Assembly (NCBI GenBank): GCA_016294035.1
Contig: JAEDCT010000005.1
Location: forward strand, 1-64,000
Direction: 5' to 3'
Length of the DNA stretch: 64,000 nt
Source: Treponema sp.
GTDB lineage: Bacteria; Spirochaetota; Spirochaetia; Treponematales; Treponemataceae
A program made the position numbers and the translations under genes. Positions 1 through 8,762 of this stretch are shown here, piece after piece. Numbering within the stretch: the first letter of the stretch is position 1; each line of letters opens with the position of its first letter. The notes below the pieces were generated by a model. The model worked only from the letters and a program-made list of their open reading frames with translations. It had not been told where the DNA came from and searched no databases.

Positions 1-3
1 ACC

Positions 4-47
4 TAGCCTTATAGGCTAAGTGCAAACCACCCCTTTGAGGGGTGGTT
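4..47. terminator. Two short hairpins at the window edge, possible terminator of an upstream gene
   Basis: A 6-bp perfect stem (4-9 with 13-18) is followed by a 9-bp perfect stem (AACCACCCC at 25-33, GGGGTGGTT at 39-47, 5-nt loop). The second is strong, but only a weak T run follows. It probably ends the transcript of a gene lying before the window. Confidence 0.4.
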
Positions 48-67
48 ATGATTTTCTGAAGGGACTG

Positions 68-96
68 TTTAAAAAATCATTGAACAATGATATAAT
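68..96 (+). promoter_or_regulatory. Promoter of yccF, leaderless type
   Basis: The -35 TTTAAA (68-73), a 17-nt spacer and a perfect -10 TATAAT (91-96) lie upstream of the ATG at 105. Only 8 nt separate the -10 from the start, and there is no Shine-Dalgarno sequence, so the transcript probably begins at or next to the ATG. Confidence 0.6.
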
Positions 97-104
97 CCTT
101 TTCC

Positions 105-473
105 ATGAGATTTATAGGTAACATAATTTGGTTTTTGTTGATTGGATTGTGGTCAGGTTTGGCCTGGTTATTTTTGGGAATTCTTTATTGCATAACGATT
201 ATTGGTATTCCAATCGGAATACAGTTGTTCAAGTTTGCACAGCTTTCTTTCTTTCCATTTGGAAAGGATGTCATGTTCAGTGAAAAAACTAGTTCATTGC
301 TTTTGAACATAATATGGCTTATTTTTGGTGGAATTGAGTTAGGTTTTGGTTATCTTCTGACTGGTTTGATTTTCTGCATTACTATCATTGGTATTCCATT
401 TGGCAAGCAGTGCTTCAAACTTATGAAAATTTCATTCCTGCCTTTTGGCGCAAATATTGTTACTTTGAATTAA
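105..473 (+). CDS. yccF: YccF family inner-membrane protein
   Basis: A 122-residue membrane protein made of two similar halves. Each half has a hydrophobic stretch followed by a CITIIGIP(I/F)G motif (about residues 29-38 and 90-99) and a short FPFG/LPFG segment. This duplicated layout and the length are typical of the YccF (DUF307) family, whose biochemical function is unknown. It has no ribosome binding site and sits 8 nt after a strong -10 box. The symporter gene follows after 24 nt and may be co-transcribed. Confidence 0.9.
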   Translation: MRFIGNIIWFLLIGLWSGLAWLFLGILYCITIIGIPIGIQLFKFAQLSFFPFGKDVMFSEKTSSLLLNIIWLIFGGIELGFGYLLTGLIFCITIIGIPFGKQCFKLMKISFLPFGANIVTLN

Positions 474-497
474 CTTATAAAATAAGAGGCTTTTGTT

Positions 498-1721
498 ATG
501 ACTAAACAGGTTAAACAGTTGATTTTTTGGATTGGTGCTCTTGTAATTGGTGCCGTTTTGGGTTCGCTGAACATGGATGCAATTCACAGTGTATGTGATT
601 TTGTTGCTACGGTTTTCACAAGATTGTTCAAGTTTATTGCGGTTCCTGCAATTGCAGTTTCTGTTCTTACAACTCTTGCAACACTTGGAAGCAACAAGGA
701 AACTGCCAGAATCTTCAGAAGAACAATTTTCTACACATTGCTTACTACTTTTGCAGCTTCAACTATTGCGGCTATTCTGTTCTTTGTTATTAAGCCGGAA
801 ATTGTTTCCACTTCTTTGTACGCAGGTGGAGAGGCTGTTGATAAAGTTAAGGATATGGGATCTCATTCATTCCTCAGCTATTTTACAAGTGCAATTCCTG
901 ATAACATTCTTTATCCCTTTGTGTCTGGAAATGTTCTTTCAATTCTCATCGTATCATTTGTTTTTGGTTTTGCAATTTCAAGTATGGCAGAGTCAGAAAA
1001 GAAAACTTCAATTCTGAACGTTGTTTTAGGTTTCCAGGAATTGGTTTTCAAGGTTATCGGATGGATTATCCAGATTCTTCCAATCGGTATCATTGCATTT
1101 ACTGCTCAGCTTGTTAAGGATATGAGTGCTGACATTGCCATGGAATCAATTGGAAAATATACGGCTGTGGTATTGAGCGGAAATCTAATTCAGTTCTTTG
1201 TTGTTCTTTCAGTGTTCCTTCTTGCCCGTGGATTGAATCCTGTAAAGCATTTCAAGAACATGATTCCTGCTATTCTTACTGCACTTTTCACAAAGTCATC
1301 TGCCGCAACTCTTCCAGTTACAATGGATTGTGCAGAAAACCGCGCTAAGTGCGACAAGAAGTTTACTCGTTTTATTCTTCCAATGTGTACAACAATCAAT
1401 ATGAATGGATGTGCAGCTTTCATTCTGGTAACTTCATTGTTTGTAATGAAGAATGGTGGTGTTGACCTGAATATTATTACAGTTATTTTCTGGATTTTGA
1501 TTTCAATTATCAGTGCAGTTGGAAATGCTGGTGTTCCTATGGGATGCTTCTTCCTGACTGTATCCCTGATGGCCGGAAAGGGAATGCCAATTGCTGTTAT
1601 GAGTGTTATTCTCCCAATCTATGCTGTTATTGACATGATTGAAACTGCAGTAAACATTTATTCTGATTCTTGTGTTTGTGCAATGACAAACAAGGATCTC
1701 AAGGATCTGGTTTCAGAATAG
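498..1721 (+). CDS. Dicarboxylate/amino acid:cation symporter (DAACS family)
   Basis: A 407-residue polytopic membrane protein of the glutamate/aspartate/dicarboxylate symporter family, which couples uptake of acidic amino acids, serine/threonine or C4-dicarboxylates to Na+ or H+. Family marks are the serine-rich re-entrant segment FTKSSAATLPVTM, the NMNG motif in the transport core (NMNGCAAF) and GNAGVPMG near the C-terminus. An AGAGG ribosome binding site precedes the ATG. The substrate cannot be settled from sequence; the form resembles the GltP/SstT side of the family. A terminator follows directly. Confidence 0.9.
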   Translation: MTKQVKQLIFWIGALVIGAVLGSLNMDAIHSVCDFVATVFTRLFKFIAVPAIAVSVLTTLATLGSNKETARIFRRTIFYTLLTTFAASTIAAILFFVIKPEIVSTSLYAGGEAVDKVKDMGSHSFLSYFTSAIPDNILYPFVSGNVLSILIVSFVFGFAISSMAESEKKTSILNVVLGFQELVFKVIGWIIQILPIGIIAFTAQLVKDMSADIAMESIGKYTAVVLSGNLIQFFVVLSVFLLARGLNPVKHFKNMIPAILTALFTKSSAATLPVTMDCAENRAKCDKKFTRFILPMCTTINMNGCAAFILVTSLFVMKNGGVDLNIITVIFWILISIISAVGNAGVPMGCFFLTVSLMAGKGMPIAVMSVILPIYAVIDMIETAVNIYSDSCVCAMTNKDLKDLVSE

Positions 1722-1744
1722 TCTTAATTTTATTGTCAGCTCGT

Positions 1745-1780
1745 TGCCCCTGATTTTTTTCGGGGGCATTTTTATTTTTT
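1745..1780 (+). terminator. Intrinsic terminator after the symporter gene
   Basis: The stem TGCCCC (1745-1750) pairs with GGGGCA (1763-1768) and is followed by a long T-rich run. It closes the yccF-symporter transcript. Confidence 0.85.
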
Positions 1781-1811
1781 TCAAAAAAAACATACTTTTC
1801 GAATATTTTTT

Positions 1812-1817
1812 TATAAT
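1812..1817 (+). promoter_or_regulatory. Candidate -10 box for the lipoprotein gene
   Basis: TATAAT lies in very AT-rich DNA about 65 nt before the ATG at 1882. No good -35 hexamer is visible at the right distance. A strong GGAGGA ribosome binding site (1871-1876) precedes the start. Confidence 0.35.
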
Positions 1818-1881
1818 TCATATTTTTTTTGATAGTTGATTATGTGGTTCGCATTTATCCTTTTAATCACGGAGGAAAAAT

Positions 1882-2562
1882 ATGAAATGTAATGTTTTTG
1901 GAAAGAAAGTTTTGTTTGCAGCTGCAGCAGTTATTATGTCAGCATTTGTTCTTGCAAGTTGTTCTGATGGTTCTGATGATGATCCTTTGTCTTATGGACC
2001 TGGATCTGGATCTTTGGATAAAACGGATCCAATTGAATCTCTTGTCACAGAGGATACTGTAAAGGTTATTGATTTCAGAAAAGTTGGAACTGGAAACCAG
2101 GCAAAAGATGCCTTTGACTTTGCAAACTATGATTCTGTTTCTGGTAGTGATAAACCTATTGGAAAATATACAGCTGATGGTCTTGAACTAGATGTTAAGG
2201 AATCTTGGGACGGTGCATACAAACTTGGTGTAAATTCAATTGATCTTTCTGAAGTTAAAAAGGTTACAGTTGTATACAAGGTTGAAGAAGGATTTACATA
2301 TTCTGATGCTGAAAACAACAAAATGAATGTAATGTTTGTTTCTGCTGAAAATGATAGTTTTAAGGCAATAGAAGTCAACTTGATTGATTTTGCAGCTGAA
2401 ACTCCTTCAACTACATGGAAGAGTGAAACTTCGGGTAATATTTATCCAAAGACCTGGGAAAGTTGTAAAGAAGCAAACATGGCATCAATCAGTGCAATCA
2501 TGCTTAATACAATGAGTGGTGTTGGAAAGCTTACTGTAATGGGAATCGTTTTGTCAAAGTAA
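1882..2562 (+). CDS. Predicted lipoprotein of unknown function
   Basis: 226 residues. A basic N-terminus and hydrophobic helix end in the lipobox-like LASC with Cys at residue 27, so the mature protein should be lipid-anchored at the envelope. An Asp/Ser/Gly-rich linker follows, then one globular domain (about residues 55-226) rich in alternating beta-strand patterns, with aromatic residues and a final strand like those of jelly-roll carbohydrate-binding modules. That resemblance is only suggestive. The gene stands alone, with its own strong ribosome binding site. Confidence 0.75.
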   Translation: MKCNVFGKKVLFAAAAVIMSAFVLASCSDGSDDDPLSYGPGSGSLDKTDPIESLVTEDTVKVIDFRKVGTGNQAKDAFDFANYDSVSGSDKPIGKYTADGLELDVKESWDGAYKLGVNSIDLSEVKKVTVVYKVEEGFTYSDAENNKMNVMFVSAENDSFKAIEVNLIDFAAETPSTTWKSETSGNIYPKTWESCKEANMASISAIMLNTMSGVGKLTVMGIVLSK

Positions 2563-2571
2563 ACTGGTTTT

Positions 2572-2606
2572 AATATTGGGGTGAGATTATTTCTTGTCCC
2601 AATATT
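2572..2606. terminator. Hairpin between convergent genes
   Basis: A 9-bp perfect inverted repeat (AATATTGGG at 2572-2580, CCCAATATT at 2598-2606; 17-nt loop) lies between the lipoprotein gene and the convergent exported-protein gene. Its right arm and loop overlap the last codons of the minus-strand gene. It may stop transcription in both directions, although neither side has a long T run. Confidence 0.45.
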
Positions 2607-3372
2607 GAACGGTGTATGGGGGAAGTTTTGGTCTTGCATTCTTCTCCCGTTCATCAATATAATTTGTTGCCCAGTTGCAGAAACATTCAACTCGGGCAAT
2701 AAAAGCTCCGTTGATTGCCTTCAATAGAATGGGAACCTTTGGAGCATTCAATGCACCGATTCCATAAATAATCCAGTATCCGTCACTCTTGAATGCAGTG
2801 ATGATGCTATTCATGCTTCCCTTTTTGATTCTGATGAATCCCATGCAAGTCAGGTCTACGGTGTTTTCTGCACTGTAAATTATCAGTTCATTTTCGTGTC
2901 TTATTGTAATGTCAAATTTGCAGCTTTTGAATGGTGGAAGCGTAAGGTCTGCATTAATGAATCTGTATGAACCATCTGTTTTGTCAGAAATCTTTATGGC
3001 TTTTGAGTACAGGTAAGAGTCTACGGTTCCATCGTCGTTGTACCTGAAAGGTATTTGTTGGTACAGTCTTATGTTTTGCAGAATGGAATAGAAACTTTCG
3101 ATTGGATTTTCGCTTTCCTCGATTTTCCTGATCTGCATAACTTCGACAATATACTGCGGCTTTGAGTTTTTAATTTTCTGAATTCTTGCATCGAACTCTG
3201 GATTGAAATTCCTGATGCACAAATCTTCTGCACCCTCAAGATTTTTGATTACGGTTCCATTGGCCCTAAGGTATGTTTCCTCATATTTTGAAAGATTTGA
3301 ATTAAAGGGAAGGGCATGGCTTTCCAATGCTGAGAAAATAATAAGTATTGGGAGAATATATTTTTTTTTCAT
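2587..3372 (-). CDS. Exported protein of unknown function
   Basis: 261 residues with a signal peptide (MKKKYILPILIIFSALESHA, probable cleavage after an Ala near residue 20). The mature part is a mixed alpha/beta domain with no motif I recognise. It looks like one of the conserved exported proteins restricted to treponemes, but I cannot name the family with confidence. It is the third gene of an envelope operon and its ATG overlaps the stop of the SPOR gene by 4 nt (ATGA), which suggests translational coupling. Confidence 0.7.
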   Translation of the reverse strand: MKKKYILPILIIFSALESHALPFNSNLSKYEETYLRANGTVIKNLEGAEDLCIRNFNPEFDARIQKIKNSKPQYIVEVMQIRKIEESENPIESFYSILQNIRLYQQIPFRYNDDGTVDSYLYSKAIKISDKTDGSYRFINADLTLPPFKSCKFDITIRHENELIIYSAENTVDLTCMGFIRIKKGSMNSIITAFKSDGYWIIYGIGALNAPKVPILLKAINGAFIARVECFCNWATNYIDEREKNARPKLPPYTVQYWDKK

Positions 3373-4349
3373 TTAATCGGGTAGCAGTCAAAACCGGCTG
3401 ATTTGAGTTGTTTTTCCATTGTTCCGTTTGAGTTTTCATCTACGATAACAATGTAGTAAGTTGTTCCCGTTTCCTCACCTTTCTTTGTTATTGAGTAAGA
3501 TGAGAATCCCTTTGATTTAAGCTTGTCCATTAGATTGGATGCATTTTTCTGATTCCTGAAAAGTCCCAGCTGAAGTTTTTTTTCTGCCTTTTTTGCATTG
3601 CTGTTTGCTGATGTGGTTTCTGGTGCTTTTACTGGCGCCTGAACAGTTTTGCTTTCACCGCGTGGAACAAAGTACCAGAATGGGACGCTCATTATTTCTG
3701 CCTTTCCCTGAACAATTGCGCATTCTGGTGATGCAGGAAAATCTCTCTTTAGTTCCTGGGCATAGGAATCATTTCCTGTCAGATGCCATAGGGTTACCAG
3801 AACCTGTGGGCGTATGCATTTCATGGATGACATGGATTTGTATGCCTTGAGCAGTTCTATTGAATCTTTTGTGTCATCAATTGTCTGCGCCTTGCAGAGC
3901 GTGCACCAGACTGAATACAGGTTTACGTGTGCAAGTATCTTTTCGTCTTTGGAAAATTTTACAGCGCTGTTGAGATAGTTTTGTGCATTTTCCCAGTCAC
4001 CGGAAGACAGGCTTGTTCTGATGGCGTCAATTACAATCTGCTCGCTTGAAACCTTTGGCATGTTCTTTGCGTCCTGGGCTTTGATTGCGGCTGCCTTGAC
4101 ATATGATGCACTTGCTTCAGAGTAAAGTCCCAGAAGTTCCTGCAATGTGCCGGTGTAGTATATTATTGATCTTGTGTCTGACGGTGTTTCAGCGCTTGAA
4201 GTGTTGTTTTTCAGATAAGTAATTGCATCCTGGATTGAATCCTGCTTGAGGCTTTCGTTTTTCAGTGTTTCTGCAGATTTCTTTGCCTGCGAAAAGGCTG
4301 CCTGAGACAGTGTAAGTATTGCAAGAATAAGTGCCGGAATTTTTTTCAT
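3369..4349 (-). CDS. Exported SPOR-domain protein
   Basis: 326 residues. An N-terminal signal peptide ends near SQAAFSQA. A helical region with TPR-like features covers about residues 30-225, then a Ser/Lys-rich linker, and a C-terminal SPOR domain (about 255-326, beginning LQLGLFRNQKNA). SPOR domains bind peptidoglycan strands stripped of stem peptides and are often found at division sites. The start abuts the stop of the LapA-like gene and the end overlaps the next gene by 4 nt. A role in cell-wall or septum biology is inferred from the domain only. Confidence 0.8.
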   Translation of the reverse strand: MKKIPALILAILTLSQAAFSQAKKSAETLKNESLKQDSIQDAITYLKNNTSSAETPSDTRSIIYYTGTLQELLGLYSEASASYVKAAAIKAQDAKNMPKVSSEQIVIDAIRTSLSSGDWENAQNYLNSAVKFSKDEKILAHVNLYSVWCTLCKAQTIDDTKDSIELLKAYKSMSSMKCIRPQVLVTLWHLTGNDSYAQELKRDFPASPECAIVQGKAEIMSVPFWYFVPRGESKTVQAPVKAPETTSANSNAKKAEKKLQLGLFRNQKNASNLMDKLKSKGFSSYSITKKGEETGTTYYIVIVDENSNGTMEKQLKSAGFDCYPIK

Positions 4350-4673
4350 CTATGAATTACTCTCTTCAGATGATGTTTCATGAGTTTCAGCTGTTTCAGA
4401 TGACTTTGACTTGTTCCTGAGTTTTCCGAACAATCTGGATTTCTTTTCCTTTGGTTCTTTTTCAACTTTTTTTTCCACGACTTTTGTTTTTCCGAATGTG
4501 AAAGGCAGAGTGATGAGGACTCCAAGAATGAATGATGAAAGAAGTGCTCCAAATACTGGTATATCAGTGAAGTTATGGAAGAGCCAGATTGTGCATTTGT
4601 TGCCTAGATTAAATCCTGTAAGAAGTGCTACTGCAACTACGAGAATGAGAATTCCGATTAGTTTAATTGGCAT
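4350..4673 (-). CDS. LapA-like (DUF1049) membrane protein
   Basis: 107 residues. Two hydrophobic helices (about 4-24 and 42-62) flank a short loop containing a TIWLFHN-type motif, as in the lipopolysaccharide-assembly protein A (LapA) domain. A Lys/Glu-rich cytoplasmic tail follows. Treponemes generally lack classical LPS, so the LapA name refers to the fold and not to a proven role. GGAGG stands just upstream. It is the first gene of the minus-strand operon with the SPOR and exported proteins. Confidence 0.75.
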   Translation of the reverse strand: MPIKLIGILILVVAVALLTGFNLGNKCTIWLFHNFTDIPVFGALLSSFILGVLITLPFTFGKTKVVEKKVEKEPKEKKSRLFGKLRNKSKSSETAETHETSSEESNS

Positions 4674-4767
4674 ATTTTCCTCCGCGGGGCAAATTGGATT
4701 GCCGTAAAATCAAAGCCTTATTCATCAATTTTAATATATTAAATGCAGATTATCAATATTGGTTACA

Positions 4768-4796
4768 TTGCTAATAAGTGTTAAATGGTATATAAT
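4768..4796 (+). promoter_or_regulatory. Promoter of valS
   Basis: The -35 TTGCTA (4768-4773), a 17-nt spacer and a perfect -10 TATAAT (4791-4796). The resulting leader is about 70 nt and contains an inverted repeat (TTGGGG at 4811-4816, CCCCAA at 4858-4863) just before the ribosome binding site. No T-box is recognisable. Confidence 0.75.
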
Positions 4797-4871
4797 TGTG
4801 TCCTGTAATTTTGGGGACTGCTGATTCTTATCTTTTGGAAGGCATTCCCCCAATATAAAAAAGAGGTTAAA

Positions 4872-7607
4872 ATGAAAGCTATCGAATTGGAAAAAGCCTA
4901 CAATCCAAAAGACTTTGAAGACAGAATTTATGATCAGTGGGTAAAAAGCAATTGTTTCAAGCCTGCAAGTGATGAGACGTCTCCACTTCACCAGTGCTAC
5001 CTGGAAAAAACAAAGAATAACAAGAAAGTTTCAAAATATACAGTCGTCATTCCTCCACCAAATGTTACAGGTGTTCTTCACATGGGACACGGTCTCAACA
5101 ACACGCTGCAGGATATTGTAGTTCGCTATCATCGCATGATTGGTGACAATACTCTGTGGATTCCTGGAACTGATCACGCGGGTATTGCAACTCAGAATGT
5201 AGTTGAACGCCAGCTCAAGAAAGAAGGACTTTCACGTAACGATCTTGGACGTGAAAAATTCCTTGAACGCACATGGCAGGTTAAGGAAGAACATCATAAT
5301 ACAATCGTAAAACAGCAGCGCAAGCTTGGAAACAGCGTTGACTGGGACCGTGAGCGCTTTACTTATGATGAAGGACTTTCAAAGGCTGTTCGTGATGTTT
5401 TCGTAACACTCTATGAACGCGGACTCATGTACAAGGGGCAGCGCCTTGTAAACTGGTGTCCTCGCTGCGGTACGGCCCTTGCTGATGATGAAGTTGATCA
5501 TGAAGACACACAGGGTGCAATGTATCATCTTTACTATGAATATGCAGACGGATCTGGAAAGATTGAGGTTGCAACTACTCGTCCTGAAACATTCTTTGGT
5601 GATACAGCAGTAGCCGTAAACCCGACAGATGAACGCTATGCTTCTATTGTTGGAAAGAAACTCAAGCTGCCTATTACTGGAAAGGAAATACCAATCATTG
5701 CTGACGACTATGTAGACAAGGAATTTGGTACAGGTATGGTTAAGATTACTCCGGCTCATGACCCAAATGACTGGGAAGTGGGAAAGAGACACAATCTTGA
5801 AGTAATCAATCTTCTTACTCCGGACGGAAAGCTTAACGAAAATGTTCCTGAAAAATACCGCGGACTCAAGCCGGAACAGGCACGCAAACTGGTAATAGAA
5901 GATCTTAGTGAAGCAGGGCTTTTCAAGGGTGAGGAAAAAATGACTCACTCTGTTGGACACTGCTACCGATGTAAGACTGTAGTTGAACCATATTTGTCAT
6001 ACCAGTGGTTTGTTAAGATGAAGCCAATGGCAGACAAGGCTCTTGCCGCATGGAAAAACGGAGAAATCCAGTTCTTCCCTAAGAAATGGGAAAATACATA
6101 CGAGCACTGGCTCACAGGAATCCGTGACTGGTGTGTAAGCCGACAGATCTGGTGGGGACACAGAATTCCTGCCTGGTATTGTGAATGTGGTGAAACAATC
6201 GTAAGCCGCGAAGATCCTGCATGCTGTCCAAAATGTGGAAGCAAGAACTTAAAGCAGGATCCTGATGTTCTTGATACTTGGTTCAGTTCATGGCTCTGGC
6301 CTTTCTCTACACTCGGATGGCCGCAGGAAACAGAAGATCTTGCAACCTTCTATCCTACAACAGCTCTTGTTACAGCTTATGACATCATCTTCTTCTGGGT
6401 AAGCCGCATGATTATGGCTGGTCTTGAATTCACAGGAAAGGCACCATTCCATGACATCTACATCCACGGTCTTGTTCGTGACAAGCAGGGTCGAAAAATG
6501 TCAAAGTCTTTGGGAAATGGAATTGATCCTCTTGAAATCATTGACCAGTACGGTGCAGATGCCCTCAAGTTTACATTGAGCTACATGTGTGCCCAGGGAC
6601 AGGATGTTCTTGTTGATAAGGACTCATTCAAGATGGGGTCTAAATTCTGTAATAAGGTTTGGAATGCATCCCGCTATATTCTTGGAAATCTTGAAGGTCG
6701 TAATCTTGTTCCTGTAACTGACGCTGATCTTTCTGAGCTTGACAAGTGGATTTACACACGCCTTGAAAATGCAGTCAAGTCAACAAAAGAAGCATTTGCA
6801 AGCTACAGATACAATGATGGAGCAAGTGCAATCTATGAGTTCTTCTGGTACGATCTTTGTGACTGGTATGTTGAAGCTACAAAGCTTTCGTTCAAGAATG
6901 GTGATGAAAAGGAAAAGGACAGGGCTGTTTCAGTTCTTCTTAACGTTCTTGAAGAATCACTGCGTCTTATGCATCCATATATTCCATTTGTTACTGAGGA
7001 AATCTATTCAAAGCTTCCTCTTGCACAAATCATTGAAAACCGCAAGAAGGCCGGCGAACAGAAAGTTGTTTCCAACAGCACATACGACAAGCTTCTGGTT
7101 GATGCTCCATATCCGGAATCAGCAGAGGCAAGAAACAATGCTGTGGTTACTGCAAGATTCAATGTTCTCAAGGAACTTATAAGGAATATTCGTGGAATCA
7201 GGACTGAATGTGGAATTGATCCTGCATCTAAAATCAATATTGCTATGAAGATTTCTTCTGGTTCAGATGCTGAGGTAATCAGGGAAAAGACTGACATGGT
7301 TGAGCTTTTGGCCGGTGTCAAGAAAATTGATTTTGTTGAGGCAAATCCATCGAAGTCAATTGGTACTGTAGGTACTGGTTATGAAGCATTCCTTCTTGTT
7401 GATGACAGCATTAACGTTGAACAGCTTGCCGCAAAATTCAAGAAGGATATTGACTGGGAAAAAGAAAATGTTCGTCGCAGCGAAAACAAGCTTAATGGAA
7501 AATTTGCTGAGCATGCACCTGCAGAATTGGTTCAGGCTGAACGTGATGCACTGGCAGAGGCAAAGAGCAAGATTGAAAAACTTGAAGGCTATTTGAGCAA
7601 TTTGTAA
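4872..7607 (+). CDS. valS: Valine-tRNA ligase
   Basis: 911 residues, the normal length for class I valyl-tRNA synthetase, which charges tRNA-Val and edits misactivated threonine. The HIGH signature is HMGH (70-73), following PPPNVTG. The KMSKS loop is at 542-546. The CP1 editing domain (about 190-340) contains TTRPETFFGDTAVAV. The CPxCG zinc-type knuckles are typical of this group. The C-terminus ends in the usual coiled-coil arm. GAGG precedes the ATG and a strong promoter lies upstream. Confidence 0.98.
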   Translation: MKAIELEKAYNPKDFEDRIYDQWVKSNCFKPASDETSPLHQCYLEKTKNNKKVSKYTVVIPPPNVTGVLHMGHGLNNTLQDIVVRYHRMIGDNTLWIPGTDHAGIATQNVVERQLKKEGLSRNDLGREKFLERTWQVKEEHHNTIVKQQRKLGNSVDWDRERFTYDEGLSKAVRDVFVTLYERGLMYKGQRLVNWCPRCGTALADDEVDHEDTQGAMYHLYYEYADGSGKIEVATTRPETFFGDTAVAVNPTDERYASIVGKKLKLPITGKEIPIIADDYVDKEFGTGMVKITPAHDPNDWEVGKRHNLEVINLLTPDGKLNENVPEKYRGLKPEQARKLVIEDLSEAGLFKGEEKMTHSVGHCYRCKTVVEPYLSYQWFVKMKPMADKALAAWKNGEIQFFPKKWENTYEHWLTGIRDWCVSRQIWWGHRIPAWYCECGETIVSREDPACCPKCGSKNLKQDPDVLDTWFSSWLWPFSTLGWPQETEDLATFYPTTALVTAYDIIFFWVSRMIMAGLEFTGKAPFHDIYIHGLVRDKQGRKMSKSLGNGIDPLEIIDQYGADALKFTLSYMCAQGQDVLVDKDSFKMGSKFCNKVWNASRYILGNLEGRNLVPVTDADLSELDKWIYTRLENAVKSTKEAFASYRYNDGASAIYEFFWYDLCDWYVEATKLSFKNGDEKEKDRAVSVLLNVLEESLRLMHPYIPFVTEEIYSKLPLAQIIENRKKAGEQKVVSNSTYDKLLVDAPYPESAEARNNAVVTARFNVLKELIRNIRGIRTECGIDPASKINIAMKISSGSDAEVIREKTDMVELLAGVKKIDFVEANPSKSIGTVGTGYEAFLLVDDSINVEQLAAKFKKDIDWEKENVRRSENKLNGKFAEHAPAELVQAERDALAEAKSKIEKLEGYLSNL

Positions 7608-7711
7608 TTCATAATTCACAATTCATAATTTAAGGATGTTAATTCTAAATTTTGGTTATATAATGGTAATAGCCATATAATTACGAATTATACATTCTTA
7701 ATTATGAATTA
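7605..7711. repeat. AT-rich inverted repeats around the end of valS
   Basis: A 12-bp perfect inverted repeat has its left arm (TAATTCATAATT, 7605-7616) starting at the valS stop codon and its right arm (AATTATGAATTA) at 7700-7711. Further partial copies of the AATTCATAATT unit lie at about 7619-7631. The arms could form a long hairpin acting as a terminator, or be a dispersed AT-rich repeat. Two TATAAT boxes (7659-7664 and 7676-7681) lie between the arms. The second, with TTGGTT at 7652-7657, could serve the next gene. Confidence 0.5.
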
Positions 7712-7728
7712 TTAATCGGGGGCATGTT

Positions 7729-8346
7729 ATGGCAAAATATGAAATGGCAACTGAGAAACCGGAAAAAATGGACACAGACAGAATGCTTCAGCTTTCTAAT
7801 ATTTCATTTGCGCCATATATCCAGCTTTCTACAATGCTCATTGGAAAGCAGCGACGTGCAGGTGGCAATATGTTCCGCCATCAGGTAGATACAATGGGAA
7901 TTCTCATTGACTACGGATATATTGATTCTGTTTTGCTGAAGGCAAGTGTTGTTCATGATACAGTTGAAGATATTGAAGGTTTTGATGAGAATCTGATTCT
8001 GAATGCTGATTCAGACGGAAAGGATGTTCTTTCTCTTGTTCTTGAAGTTACGAAAAGACCTGGTGAAAAAAAAGATGAGTTCTTGAAGCGGATCATTACT
8101 TTTGGTTCTCAGAAGGCTAAGCTTTTGAAGTGTGCGGACCGAATCAGCAACATGATAAGTCTTGGTTTTGTTACAAAGTGTGACTTCATTGAGCGCTATT
8201 GTGATGAAACTGAATTCTATATCCTTCCGATTGCCATTGAAGTTGACTATAATATGTATCAGGAATTAATTGATCTGGTCAGAACAAGAAGACGCTATCT
8301 TGAAGAATCAGGGTATTTCGATAAGAAGAAAAAAGATGAAGTTTAG
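7729..8346 (+). CDS. HD-domain phosphohydrolase, MESH1/SpoT-hydrolase-like
   Basis: 205 residues. The HD metal site is visible: H in MFRHQVDTMG, the HD pair in VVHDTVED and D in KCADRISNM. This is the arrangement of the (p)ppGpp hydrolase domain of RelA/SpoT and stand-alone MESH1 proteins, which remove the 3'-diphosphate. There is no synthetase, TGS or ACT domain. A small alarmone hydrolase is the best guess, but another nucleotide substrate is possible. A G-rich ribosome binding site precedes the ATG. Confidence 0.75.
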   Translation: MAKYEMATEKPEKMDTDRMLQLSNISFAPYIQLSTMLIGKQRRAGGNMFRHQVDTMGILIDYGYIDSVLLKASVVHDTVEDIEGFDENLILNADSDGKDVLSLVLEVTKRPGEKKDEFLKRIITFGSQKAKLLKCADRISNMISLGFVTKCDFIERYCDETEFYILPIAIEVDYNMYQELIDLVRTRRRYLEESGYFDKKKKDEV

Positions 8347-8353
8347 TCATTCA

Positions 8354-8382
8354 TTGACTTCAAAATACAATAAAATTAAAAT
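8354..8382 (+). promoter_or_regulatory. Promoter of the bactofilin gene, leaderless type
   Basis: The -35 TTGACT (8354-8359), a 17-nt spacer and the -10 TAAAAT (8377-8382). The ATG at 8391 lies 8 nt after the -10. A GGGA within those 8 nt is a poor ribosome binding site if the transcript starts at the ATG. Confidence 0.5.
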
Positions 8383-8390
8383 GGGATATT

Positions 8391-8750
8391 ATGTACGAAA
8401 TTAAAGGAAACAAGGCCTTCGAAACAGAAGAAGAAGATTTTGACACAGTAATGGCAGACGATATTACTTTTACAGGTACCATTCGTTTTTCAAAACCATT
8501 CATGATTAAAGGAAAGGTTAATGGTTTCATTGAAGCTTCAAGTGATCTCCTTATTGATACAGATGCAGAAGTAAATGCTGATATTTCAACAGACAGAGTC
8601 CTTGTTCGCGGAAAGGTCAAGGGTAATGTTTCGGGAAAGGAACTGGTGTATGTGGCTTCTACTGGATCTGTTATTGGAGATATTTCTTCTGAGCAGGTTG
8701 TTCTTGAACCAGGTTCTGAGTTTTCTGGCAAGTGTACAATGATAAAATAA
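8391..8750 (+). CDS. Bactofilin
   Basis: 119 residues. Past a short N-terminal tail, the protein is a run of short beta-strands with the hydrophobic/Gly periodicity of the bactofilin (DUF583) right-handed beta-helix, for example KVNGFIEASSDLLI, RVLVRGKVKGNV and LVYVASTGSVIGDI. Bactofilins polymerise without nucleotide into filaments that scaffold cell shape and peptidoglycan enzymes, which fits a spirochaete cell. The TPR gene follows after 12 nt. Confidence 0.9.
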   Translation: MYEIKGNKAFETEEEDFDTVMADDITFTGTIRFSKPFMIKGKVNGFIEASSDLLIDTDAEVNADISTDRVLVRGKVKGNVSGKELVYVASTGSVIGDISSEQVVLEPGSEFSGKCTMIK

Positions 8751-8762
8751 TAGTAGGTAAAA

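Noticed and set aside
4797..4871. T-box riboswitch before valS
   Set aside because: The leader is only about 70 nt, with no T-box core sequence and no terminator/antiterminator pair that I can see.
5379..5960. 193-codon minus-strand open frame inside valS
   Set aside because: Its codons mirror valS, it has no ribosome binding site and the product resembles nothing; it is a shadow frame.
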